The position numbers were made by a program, and so were the translations under genes. Under the pieces are notes generated by a model. The model made no database searches and was not told the DNA's origin. It saw only the letters and a list, made by a program, of their open reading frames with translations. From the NCBI GenBank assembly GCA_017307755.1, contig JAFKGQ010000011.1, forward strand, positions 402,724 to 466,723: 64,000 bases of DNA, in the 5' to 3' direction. Each line of letters begins with the position of its first letter. Position 1 is the first letter of the stretch. This stretch comes from Chitinophagaceae bacterium. GTDB lineage: Bacteria > Bacteroidota > Bacteroidia > Chitinophagales > Chitinophagaceae. Positions 41,899-49,966 of the stretch are shown piece after piece.

Positions 41899-44800
41899 TT
41901 AGAAAGTAAATTGAACGCCTCCCGTGATGGTTCTCAGAGGTGGTAAACTAATCCCCTGCGTCTCGGGGTCAAGCCCTTTATATTTTGTAATGGTAAACAA
42001 ATTCTGACATTGTATGTACACTCTTGCATTGTACAAATGTGCCTTCTGCAATCGTTGTGGCGATAATTGGTAAGATATCGCTACATTTTTTACTCGCACA
42101 AAGGATGCATCTGAAATGACTGCGTCACTAAATTTAAAGTTTGAAAATGCGGTTGCAGGAATAGCTTGTCCCAATGATGATCTTTGGATTGTGGCTGTAT
42201 TATCGCCTACTCCTTTCCATCTACCCTCAAAAATAGGGACAGCGATATTTTGATTACTCCCTACCATAGCAAAAAAACTTCTATAGTCTGTCCCATACTG
42301 TTTTACGAATTGTATCAAGATGTCAAGTTGAAATCCATAACACTGGAAACTGTTTTGCACCCCGCCAAAGTAAGAAGGTATAAGTGGTTGTGAGCTTTTC
42401 AAATCCTCAGGGAACGAAGGTATACCGTTTCCTGTCTTGGTTGTAAATTCATAGATACCTGTCTGTGGATTTATTCCTATGTAATGGTATAAAAATCTAC
42501 TTGATAAAGACTGCCCAACTGCATAGATATAATTATAGGGGGATTTTTGTATCCCCGGATAGCTTACCAATTTATTTCTTTGGATGGATAGATTAAAATA
42601 GCTTGTCCAAGTAAACTTTTTTGTAGCAATATTTCTCGTATTTGCTGTGAATTCCAACCCTGTGTTTTGGATTAATGCTGGGAAGTTAGCCTCGACGGAA
42701 TTAAATCCGGTAATTGCTGGCAAGGGAAAGCCCACCAATTGATTGTCTGTCCTGTTTCGATACCAACTGGCAGTAAACAATATTGCATCTTTGAACAAGC
42801 CTAATTCAAGTCCGGCTTCTATTTTCCGTACCCGCTCCCATTGAAAATAAGGGTTGGGGATGATAGCAGGATAAAGACCCGCAATATTTTGATAAGATAA
42901 TGAAGAAGGCGAATAAGTACTTAAAAATTGATAATCCCCGATGGCATCATTCCCTGTGATCCCATAGCTGGCTCTAATCTTCCCAAAACTTACGCTCGGA
43001 AAGTTGTTCTGAAAATATTTTTCCTTTGAAAATATCCAAGCGGTCCCAATGGCACCAAAATTACCAAATTGCTTGTTAGGCCCAAACCTGCTGCTACCAT
43101 CTCTTCTACCTGTCAAATTCAGGATGTATTTCCCGGACCAGTTGTATCCAAGCCTGCCAAATAAAGCACTATAATGATATAATGCATAATTATTCCCCGC
43201 AAATGATTTGCTAGATGCCGCCATTATATTGGTAATCAAGGCATCGCTGGAATAACCATTTCCTGACTCAGCCGCTGAGCTGGCGCTGCTGCTCTGGAAA
43301 GTACTGCCAACAGACAATTCCATTACACCTTTAGCGATCATGGTTTTATAATTGGCTTGTGGTTCAATGATCCAGGATTGGCTGTTAGTCGTGGAAAAAT
43401 CACTGCTCCTTACATTTGGATTAGTATTATTAGGTGGGCGAAAATACGTAGAAGGTAAAAGAATTTGTTGTTTCATTTGTTGTTCGGAATACCCGACGCT
43501 ACAGTTAAGGTCCAAACCTTTCAGAAAATTGTAGCTAAGCAACAAGTTCCCTGATAGGTAGGCTGAAACTGCTTTTGCGTGCGCAGCTGTATAGGCCAAA
43601 GGATTGTTCCAAGTAGCCCCTCCCTTATAAGGCATCCAATTGAGGTTACCGTTGGCATCGAACAGGGCTGGAGCATTGGGAGGTAAAGTAATATACGTTG
43701 TAAGTTCCTGATTCGGAAGGTTGCTATTGTCATTTCCATAATTGGCGGAAAACTGAGTATGCAAGCGTTGATCAAGCGATGTTTGATTGATAGCGACATG
43801 CACAGATGCTTTTTGATCCGCATATTGTCCTGGCAAAATAACGCCCCTTCTGCTATAGCCTCCGCTAATTACAAATTGCGTATTGGCGTCACCGCCGGAA
43901 AAGTTTACCTGTGCATTGGTGAAATGCGCCGTATTGCCGATCAATACTTTTTGCCAATCCGTATAACGTGTGGTATCCCAGAATAAAACATCTGGAAAAA
44001 AATTAGTATATTGAGGTTTTAACAATTGGGTTCTCCCATCATTTACAAAAGCCTCCAATCTCATTTGAATATACTGGCGAGTGTTTAATAACTTCATCGT
44101 ACGCGTCACTTTTTCCATTCCTGTAAAAACATTAATGTCCAATTTATTACGACCGTACTTTCCTTTTTTAGTGGTTATTAAGATGACACCGTTGGCACCC
44201 CTTGACCCATAGATAGCGGTGGCGTCCGCATCTTTCAAAATTTCTATCCTCTCTATGTCAGACGGGTTTAGAATATTGAAGGGACTCATACCCTGGCCTT
44301 GACCCGCATTCGATAAAGGAGCTTGAAAAATTCCTCCGCCAATATATTCACTTGTGAGGGATTTCGAACTAAAGGGTACCCCATCCACCACGTACAAGGG
44401 ATCATTGGCCGTAACGGGTTTTCCAAAAGGGATGGAATTTTGACCCCGTAGTTGAATTTTGCTATATGCACCAGGTACCCCCGAACTCTGAGAAATAGTA
44501 AGCCCTGGGACGCGACCTTCAAGCGCCAGGATAGGGTCTGTGACTGGTGATTTGGCAATATCTTCTCCTTTTACCGTAGATACATTTCCTGTGTTATACC
44601 TATTAGAAGTAACATAATACCCCTTTACTACAGAAGCATCCAGCAAGCTGGCCGCGGGCTCCATCCTGATCTCCAGGAAAATTCCTTCTTTTGGCTTGAT
44701 TGTTTTTGTGCTATATCCAATATGGCTGATGATCAATTCGTCGTTTGTCGCAACAGACGGCAACATAAACTCACCTTTTGAATTGGTGAAAGTTCCCTTG

Positions 44801-45279
44801 CCGGAAGATCGTATGGTTACAGAAGTTTCGGAGAGTGGGCGCCCCTGTTCAGACAAGACTACTCCTTCTACCTTTACTGTATTGTCAGTGAATAGAAGAT
44901 CCTGTTCATTTATTTTGTTCTTTCCCTCTACTGTTTTTACCACAACTACTCTATCGATAACCTGATAAGAAAAAGGCTGCCCGGCAAACACTTGTGCCAA
45001 CGCAGAATTTATATTGACACCATTCATGCTTACACTGATCACTCGCGAATTTCTATTCAGATCGCCCGCATAGACAAAATAATATCCCGTCTGTCGCTGA
45101 ATTTCCTTACATACTTTTTCCAAAGACAGGTTGTTCACAGACAATGTCACCGTCTGTGCAGTGCCCCGGGCACCCGCCTGCAGGATACAGGCCAATAATA
45201 AAATGATCGTCAATCGCATGATTAGCAGGGTCTTTCGTAGCTGGCTATAAGCAGCCTGTTCATGAAATAAATATTTCAT
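41899..45279 (-). CDS. SusC/RagA family TonB-linked outer membrane transporter with STN domain
   Basis: A 1126-residue transporter. After the signal region comes an STN domain (about 44-115: LSLEKVCKEIQRQTGYYFVY), which talks to FecR-type anti-sigma factors; then a carboxypeptidase-regulatory-like domain (about 130-205), the plug (about 220-375, with DPLYVVDGVPF and ILKDADATAIYGSRGANGVI), and the barrel ending RTITGGVQFTF. The start may be Met1 or Met21 (MRLTIILLLACI). The STN domain implies control by a FecR/ECF sigma pair; a FecR is at 48335. First gene of the susC-susD-tlpA operon, with a long 5' region containing a hairpin and a palindrome block. Confidence 0.95.
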   Translation of the reverse strand: MKYLFHEQAAYSQLRKTLLIMRLTIILLLACILQAGARGTAQTVTLSVNNLSLEKVCKEIQRQTGYYFVYAGDLNRNSRVISVSMNGVNINSALAQVFAGQPFSYQVIDRVVVVKTVEGKNKINEQDLLFTDNTVKVEGVVLSEQGRPLSETSVTIRSSGKGTFTNSKGEFMLPSVATNDELIISHIGYSTKTIKPKEGIFLEIRMEPAASLLDASVVKGYYVTSNRYNTGNVSTVKGEDIAKSPVTDPILALEGRVPGLTISQSSGVPGAYSKIQLRGQNSIPFGKPVTANDPLYVVDGVPFSSKSLTSEYIGGGIFQAPLSNAGQGQGMSPFNILNPSDIERIEILKDADATAIYGSRGANGVILITTKKGKYGRNKLDINVFTGMEKVTRTMKLLNTRQYIQMRLEAFVNDGRTQLLKPQYTNFFPDVLFWDTTRYTDWQKVLIGNTAHFTNAQVNFSGGDANTQFVISGGYSRRGVILPGQYADQKASVHVAINQTSLDQRLHTQFSANYGNDNSNLPNQELTTYITLPPNAPALFDANGNLNWMPYKGGATWNNPLAYTAAHAKAVSAYLSGNLLLSYNFLKGLDLNCSVGYSEQQMKQQILLPSTYFRPPNNTNPNVRSSDFSTTNSQSWIIEPQANYKTMIAKGVMELSVGSTFQSSSASSAAESGNGYSSDALITNIMAASSKSFAGNNYALYHYSALFGRLGYNWSGKYILNLTGRRDGSSRFGPNKQFGNFGAIGTAWIFSKEKYFQNNFPSVSFGKIRASYGITGNDAIGDYQFLSTYSPSSLSYQNIAGLYPAIIPNPYFQWERVRKIEAGLELGLFKDAILFTASWYRNRTDNQLVGFPLPAITGFNSVEANFPALIQNTGLEFTANTRNIATKKFTWTSYFNLSIQRNKLVSYPGIQKSPYNYIYAVGQSLSSRFLYHYIGINPQTGIYEFTTKTGNGIPSFPEDLKSSQPLIPSYFGGVQNSFQCYGFQLDILIQFVKQYGTDYRSFFAMVGSNQNIAVPIFEGRWKGVGDNTATIQRSSLGQAIPATAFSNFKFSDAVISDASFVRVKNVAISYQLSPQRLQKAHLYNARVYIQCQNLFTITKYKGLDPETQGISLPPLRTITGGVQFTF

Positions 45280-45350
45280 AAATTTGTTTTGGGTTATTCG
45301 ACAAAATGGTTAGGAGGATTTTATAGACCATGGGGTAACCCATTCCATCC

Positions 45351-45380
45351 GGCTCACGCCGTAATCGTGAGCCGTTTTTT
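45351..45380 (+). terminator. plus-strand terminator-like hairpin antisense to the susC leader
   Basis: GGCTCACG (45351-45358), 7-base loop, CGTGAGCC (45366-45373), then G and six T. It has the form of an intrinsic terminator for plus-strand transcription, yet no plus-strand gene lies upstream. It sits 72 bases upstream of the susC start codon, so it could end an antisense RNA or act as a structure in the susC leader. Confidence 0.65.
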
Positions 45381-45580
45381 ATAGGGCCCCTCTTATTTTA
45401 TCCATAATTGGAGTAGCAGAGTAAACATAGATGCATGCGGCGTCAGCTTTTTTAATTACGAAAATCCATGGCAAAACAAAGTCACAGTAGTTAGACAGTA
45501 GGTGGGTTCAATGGTCATGGTGGCCAATAAGACCAAAATAGGATGTTAATAAGCCTTGACTAGACTAGGTATTGTATATA

Positions 45581-45690
45581 ATAAAAACAGCCATCCCGCC
45601 GTTGGGTACTAGTCTCTGGTACTTTTTTTGTAGAAATAAACAGAATTTGGCCCTTCGTAGAATTTGTTCTACAGTAAGGTAAGACTTATT
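45581..45690. repeat. conserved non-coding block, copy 1, with GTAGAA-N4-TTCTAC palindrome
   Basis: Shares with 49741-49860: ATAAAAACAG (45581), TACTAG exactly 26 bases further on (45607), the palindrome GTAGAATTTGTTCTAC (45657-45672), and AGACTT starting 10 bases after the palindrome's end (45682). An additional half site GTAGAA is at 45630. Lies upstream of susC on the minus strand. Confidence 0.75.
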
Positions 45691-45965
45691 TTACTAAACC
45701 AGTGATTGTGCATAAGTTGAGAACTTGTTTTTCGAAGTAAAATGAAAAAATCTGTGGCGGACATCTTATCTTCGGCCTACTTTTTGAATTGTGGCTGTAT
45801 AGCAGATCCTTTCTGCCTCTCGCAAAATTCATCTCGCAATAATTTTTAACCCTTATATACACACTTTGCCGCGATTCAAACCTTCCCGCCAGGAACATTT
45901 TGTGTTTAAGCGTTCATCAAACTTTGAGCTGACATTCGACATTTCTCATCTTAAACCTCCTATGT

Positions 45966-47987
45966 ATGTATATACTAAGATTGTATACATTGCCCCTCTT
46001 CCTGTTGCTTAATCTTAATGTTTATTCTCAAAGAGAGCGTTTGTATTTCGATCTTAGCCGTTATGCCTGTCAAGCGGGGGACAGCATATCAATGAAAGGA
46101 TACCTTATGCTGGGATCCTATCCTTCGACAAAAAGCACAAATGTATATGTCCAGATCTACGATTTGGAAAACAGAGTTATATCTTACATGTTTCCCGTAT
46201 TGCACGGGCAATGCATCGGACAGATCATCATTCCTGATACGATTCCGACAGGCTCCTATTTCCTCGCCGCATATACTCGTCAACAACTTGGTCTGGATTC
46301 ATCAGAGGCCTTTAGTGTACCTATAAAAGTGTATAATCCTGCCCGGCCAGGAAGGGTGGCTGACTATCAACAGATATTAACGCCCTCAACAAGTATTTCT
46401 GGAAAAATAAAAGGGATCAGGTGGGTAACTACAGTCAGCAGAGATAGTATCAATTGTTTGGTACGCCAGGAAGACTCCTCTTCCACCTCCAGGCATCTCC
46501 GCCTATCCCTTCCTGTCAACAAAGGAATAGATTATAATGTCGCTCTTAAATTATCAGGATTTATGAGCGAAGCATACGTTCAATTACCCCTGAATACGAC
46601 CGAAGATCATACTATGCTTTTTCTTTATGAGGACTCTGTTCTGATCGCGCGGCAATATCTGCATCTTAAAACCAATGAAGAAAAGGTCATACTTAATCCA
46701 GTTACGACGGATACCTCTCTTTTTGGTCTTAACTCCTGGGAGCTGACTATTCCTGATTCGGCGAAATTTTACACCTCGATCACGGTATCGGACGCTGATC
46801 TACCTAACACTTCTCCAGGCAATATCCTGCAGCTGGAAAATTCTTATACTGACGATCTTACGGGTGGAAATAGGCCGGCTGACACCTCTTATATTACGCT
46901 CTCGGGCAAGGTCCTCAGAGAGGGAAGTTTCAAGGGCAATGAGCAATTGACATTAGTGGGTGTTTATGATACGAGCTATGCGTTCATGAAGTCGGTGAAT
47001 ATATCACCGGATAACTCTTTCAAAATAGACAGTCTCCTTTTTTTCAACAATATCGATCTCTATTTTCAGCTCAGTGGCCGTCGTGTGCCGGTTAATGAAA
47101 GAAAGCAAACCCAGTTGGAGTTGAGAAGTCCTACTCTTCCTGCACTGGATCCTTCTATTTTCCAAACTGTTTGGCAACAGGTGATGCCTTCCGTACCAAT
47201 GGCTGATACTATATCCTCACCTCAAAAACCATATGCGCATGGTTTTGATAAAGCCAAAACATTAACATCTGTCGAGGTGAAGGCCAGAAGAAATGTACGG
47301 GAGGAGTTGGATGAAATTTATACACATGGTCCTTTTGCAGAACCCGCGCTCTATGTATATGATCTACGCAATGAAACAGAATATGACCCATCAATATTTT
47401 TATATCTGGACAGGAAAACAGGAAGATTACACTGCAATATGACAAGGGATTCTCTTAAAGATGACATGGGTCATCCAGTCCGCTATTTTGTCAACGAGAT
47501 TGAGTATGAACCATATATGGCCAATTTGATCAATACAGAAAAAGTGGCCTATGTCAAGATATTGGAAAGTGACTTCTTAAGCAATCGGCGGCCAGAGATC
47601 ACTCTTATTACAGACACTATGAAAGGCAAAGGTTTACACGTACCCGAACAAAAAACGCCTATAAACATCTGTATCTATACCCACAAGAAGAACGAGCAGT
47701 TAAGTGACATGCGTGGGGAGTTAACGGGCATGAATAGAATCCATATCAAAGGCTTTGACAATATCGGCCAATTCCAACCCAACAAGGAGATTTTATTTTT
47801 CGACCCCACACAGTCGGGTAATCGATTCCTGATTGAGTTTCGAAACCCAGGAGGCGTCAAAAACTTCCGTGTGAGAATGGAAGGATTTAGTTATAATGGA
47901 AAATTCGTACATTTCGAAACGGTGGTATCGCCTGGTACTAATGTAGCAACGAACGTATCCACCGTGGTGAAATCACCCCCTCATTAG
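45966..47987 (+). CDS. exported MG2/alpha-2-macroglobulin-like domain protein
   Basis: A 673-residue exported protein with signal peptide YTLPLFLLLNLNVYSQ. The segment RLYFDLSRYACQAGDSISMKGYL followed by VYVQIYDLENRVI and IPDTIPTGSYFLAAYT is the MG2-type beta-sandwich start of a Bacteroidota family of large exported proteins, often found near SusCD transporters. A carboxypeptidase-regulatory-like strand set (LSGKVLREGSFKGNEQLTLVG) lies in the middle; no TonB-plug or barrel follows. Function unknown; a role in protein quality control or peptide capture has been proposed for related folds but not shown here. It is monocistronic and divergent from susC. Confidence 0.75.
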   Translation: MYILRLYTLPLFLLLNLNVYSQRERLYFDLSRYACQAGDSISMKGYLMLGSYPSTKSTNVYVQIYDLENRVISYMFPVLHGQCIGQIIIPDTIPTGSYFLAAYTRQQLGLDSSEAFSVPIKVYNPARPGRVADYQQILTPSTSISGKIKGIRWVTTVSRDSINCLVRQEDSSSTSRHLRLSLPVNKGIDYNVALKLSGFMSEAYVQLPLNTTEDHTMLFLYEDSVLIARQYLHLKTNEEKVILNPVTTDTSLFGLNSWELTIPDSAKFYTSITVSDADLPNTSPGNILQLENSYTDDLTGGNRPADTSYITLSGKVLREGSFKGNEQLTLVGVYDTSYAFMKSVNISPDNSFKIDSLLFFNNIDLYFQLSGRRVPVNERKQTQLELRSPTLPALDPSIFQTVWQQVMPSVPMADTISSPQKPYAHGFDKAKTLTSVEVKARRNVREELDEIYTHGPFAEPALYVYDLRNETEYDPSIFLYLDRKTGRLHCNMTRDSLKDDMGHPVRYFVNEIEYEPYMANLINTEKVAYVKILESDFLSNRRPEITLITDTMKGKGLHVPEQKTPINICIYTHKKNEQLSDMRGELTGMNRIHIKGFDNIGQFQPNKEILFFDPTQSGNRFLIEFRNPGGVKNFRVRMEGFSYNGKFVHFETVVSPGTNVATNVSTVVKSPPH

Positions 47988-48334
47988 ACAAACATCCTAT
48001 GATAGTTGTTAGGGCGTACTATAATAGTAGTTTTCAGAGTAAAAAAGCGACAAACCCATAGTAAAAGACATGTAAAAGAACTGATTAAAAATGCCCCAAT
48101 TTGTCTTAGGCGAGGTTACTATGTATTGAAAATCTGTCTCTGATTGATCACTAGGGCTATCTACTATATGCTGATGCAGGTCTTTCTTCGGTAAATTAGT
48201 ATTAGTACCAAAGTTTGAAAAATTCTAATCTTAGGAGAGCTGGGAGAAAGAGAGTAATATTAATCTCAGGACAGACCAATCTGTCAGAAGTCAGTCAAAA
48301 GTGAGCAATCAAAATCTATTTAAAAAAATGCCTG
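47988..48334. other. intergenic region, nothing recognised
   Basis: These 347 bases between two convergent genes (MG2-type plus, fecR minus) are AT-rich. I see no ORF of note, no clear terminator and no repeat of the flanking palindrome block. Confidence 0.4.
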
Positions 48335-49597
48335 TTATGGAGTAACAGTAACATTTCTGCCATCAACCCGAAAATGTACCCAGCCGGTGGCCTCAAGGAT
48401 TCTTAACAGCGTAGAAAGATTTACTTGTCTAGGAATGGTGCCATTGAATTGCTGATTCACTTTCCCTTCATAAGTTACGTCGACATCATACCAACGTGCA
48501 ACCTGACGCATGATAGACTCTATAGAGGCGTCTTGGAATTGAAAGCGGCCGTTTTTCCAGGCGATGGTTTCGTCTACGTTAATTGATCCGATAAGATTTA
48601 AGCCGGAAGACTTTTTATCAAGATAGACTTGTTGGTTCGGTTGTAAGGCTATCCTTTCCCCCCCTACCCTGACCCTGGTTGCACCACTGATCAGGGTAAC
48701 CTTCTGACGATCTTCATCTGAATAAGCCATAAGGTCAAACTCGGTACCCAATACTTCGACTTCAAGCGACTCACGTCCTACTGTTTCTGCAGATCCAGGG
48801 GTTACCTCTACTTTAAAAGGCATAGACGTATTCTTGGCAACTTCAAAATAAGCCTCCCCATTAAGCTCGACCTCTCTCTCTCTACCTGTAAAGGCCGTTG
48901 GGAATTTCAGACTCGATAAAGCATTGAGCCATACCTTACTTCCGTCTGGCAATATTACCTGGTACTGCCCTCCCCTCGGCGTTGAAATGGTGTTATAGCT
49001 TACAGGACCAGCCCCGGGGTGTCCTGAGTGATAGGCTAATTGTCCATTGTCAAGTTTTATGACCTTAGTGGTACCTTGCTTGGTCAATTCGCCATTGGAC
49101 GCATTGTCCAGTACAATCTTGTTTCCATCTGCCAGTTCCAGGACCGCCTTATCCCCACCCGGAGCCACATCATTATGGTAGCGCTGCTCCATGGGTATTT
49201 CAGCAATATTGGTTTTTCTCTTATTTAAAGTAAAAAAGACGGCTATCCCTGCAGCAAGAAGTAATACAGCTGCAGCCATCAAATAAACCCTCCATCCTCT
49301 TCTTAATCTAACAATTTCAACTGCCGGTGCAGCAGGCTGAGTCTTCAGCTGAATTTTTTTTTGAATGTCGGACAAGGCGGCATTCTCGTCAAACTCATAC
49401 ATGGAAGACAAAGCATCATTTACCTGATCCCACTCAGAACAATCCTCATAAAATTGCCGGTTATTAGGGTCTTGCTCCTTCAGCCAATTGTCGAGGATTA
49501 TCTGTTCGTGAATGTTTAATTCACCTGTGAGCCGACGGAAGAGTAATCCGCCTATCTCTTGCATAGTTTCTAATAACTGTTGATCGCTGATTGACAT
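48335..49597 (-). CDS. FecR family anti-sigma factor with DUF4974
   Basis: A 420-residue inner-membrane regulator: a cytoplasmic N-terminal part (about 1-100, with HEQIILDNWLKEQDPNNRQFYED), one membrane helix (103-123), a periplasmic FecR domain (STPRGGQYQVILPDGSKVWL, then EVELNGEAYFEVAKN) and a C-terminal DUF4974 module (about 345-420: FQDASIESIMRQVARWYDVDV). It should receive a signal from the STN domain of a SusC protein and control an ECF sigma factor. The sigma gene normally lies directly upstream, but the 369 bases upstream are non-coding and the conjugation genes follow, so the partner is missing or elsewhere. The susC at 41899 has an STN domain and is the natural transporter partner. 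Confidence 0.93.
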   Translation of the reverse strand: MSISDQQLLETMQEIGGLLFRRLTGELNIHEQIILDNWLKEQDPNNRQFYEDCSEWDQVNDALSSMYEFDENAALSDIQKKIQLKTQPAAPAVEIVRLRRGWRVYLMAAAVLLLAAGIAVFFTLNKRKTNIAEIPMEQRYHNDVAPGGDKAVLELADGNKIVLDNASNGELTKQGTTKVIKLDNGQLAYHSGHPGAGPVSYNTISTPRGGQYQVILPDGSKVWLNALSSLKFPTAFTGREREVELNGEAYFEVAKNTSMPFKVEVTPGSAETVGRESLEVEVLGTEFDLMAYSDEDRQKVTLISGATRVRVGGERIALQPNQQVYLDKKSSGLNLIGSINVDETIAWKNGRFQFQDASIESIMRQVARWYDVDVTYEGKVNQQFNGTIPRQVNLSTLLRILEATGWVHFRVDGRNVTVTP

Positions 49598-49966
49598 AAA
49601 TAGGATTAAGCATTAAGGAATAGCAAGGCAACAGTTAGAATTTTGGTTATCAATGAATCAGGATGGGCTTAACGGTCAATGGAGGCTGTTTAGGGCTCAA
49701 TATTGTGAAGTTGCCTATTTTCAGACTCTTTATATACTTAATAAAAACAGATAAGTGGGGCTTAAGTACTAGCCCCGAGTAGCATTTTCTTGGTAATGAT
49801 GTAAAATAGTCACTTATCCCATTTTTTTGTAGAATAAATTCTACAACATACTTAGACTTTTCACTGGCTGGACACCCAGCCATTTATCAACAAGCATACG
49901 CCTGCAATAAGAATAAGGTTACGACAGTTCATAGATAGGTTTATTTAAAGTTAACTAATAAAGCTT
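49598..49966. other. intergenic region between fecR and the conjugation module
   Basis: These 369 bases contain the second copy of the palindrome block and no gene. The usual ECF sigma factor gene is not here. This gap is a plausible boundary between the chromosomal or cargo part and the transfer genes, but no attachment-site repeat was recognised. Confidence 0.5.
49741..49860. repeat. conserved non-coding block, copy 2, with GTAGAA-N4-TTCTAC palindrome
   Basis: ATAAAAACAG (49741), TACTAG 26 bases later (49767), palindrome GTAGAATAAATTCTAC (49829-49844; with flanking bases TTGTAGAAT/ATTCTACAA), AGACTT (49854) 10 bases after it. Matches the 45581-45690 block with one length difference in the middle. 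Lies upstream of fecR on the minus strand. Confidence 0.75.

Larger units (their letters stand above)
45280..45965. other. long divergent intergenic region with two regulatory signals
   Basis: These 686 bases separate susC (minus) from the MG2-type gene (plus). They hold a plus-strand terminator-like hairpin near susC, the repeated palindrome block at 45581-45690, and no credible ORF. A small inverted repeat ATGGG/CCCAT lies at 45329-45342, just left of the terminator hairpin. Confidence 0.6.

Noticed and set aside
39102..45279. Standard polysaccharide utilisation locus
   Set aside because: The susC-susD operon carries a TlpA and no glycoside hydrolase is adjacent; cargo could be peptide, so a glycan role is not claimed.
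49598..49966. Element end or attachment site next to the coupling-protein gene
   Set aside because: No direct repeat, tRNA end or integrase gene is visible here, so the boundary cannot be supported.
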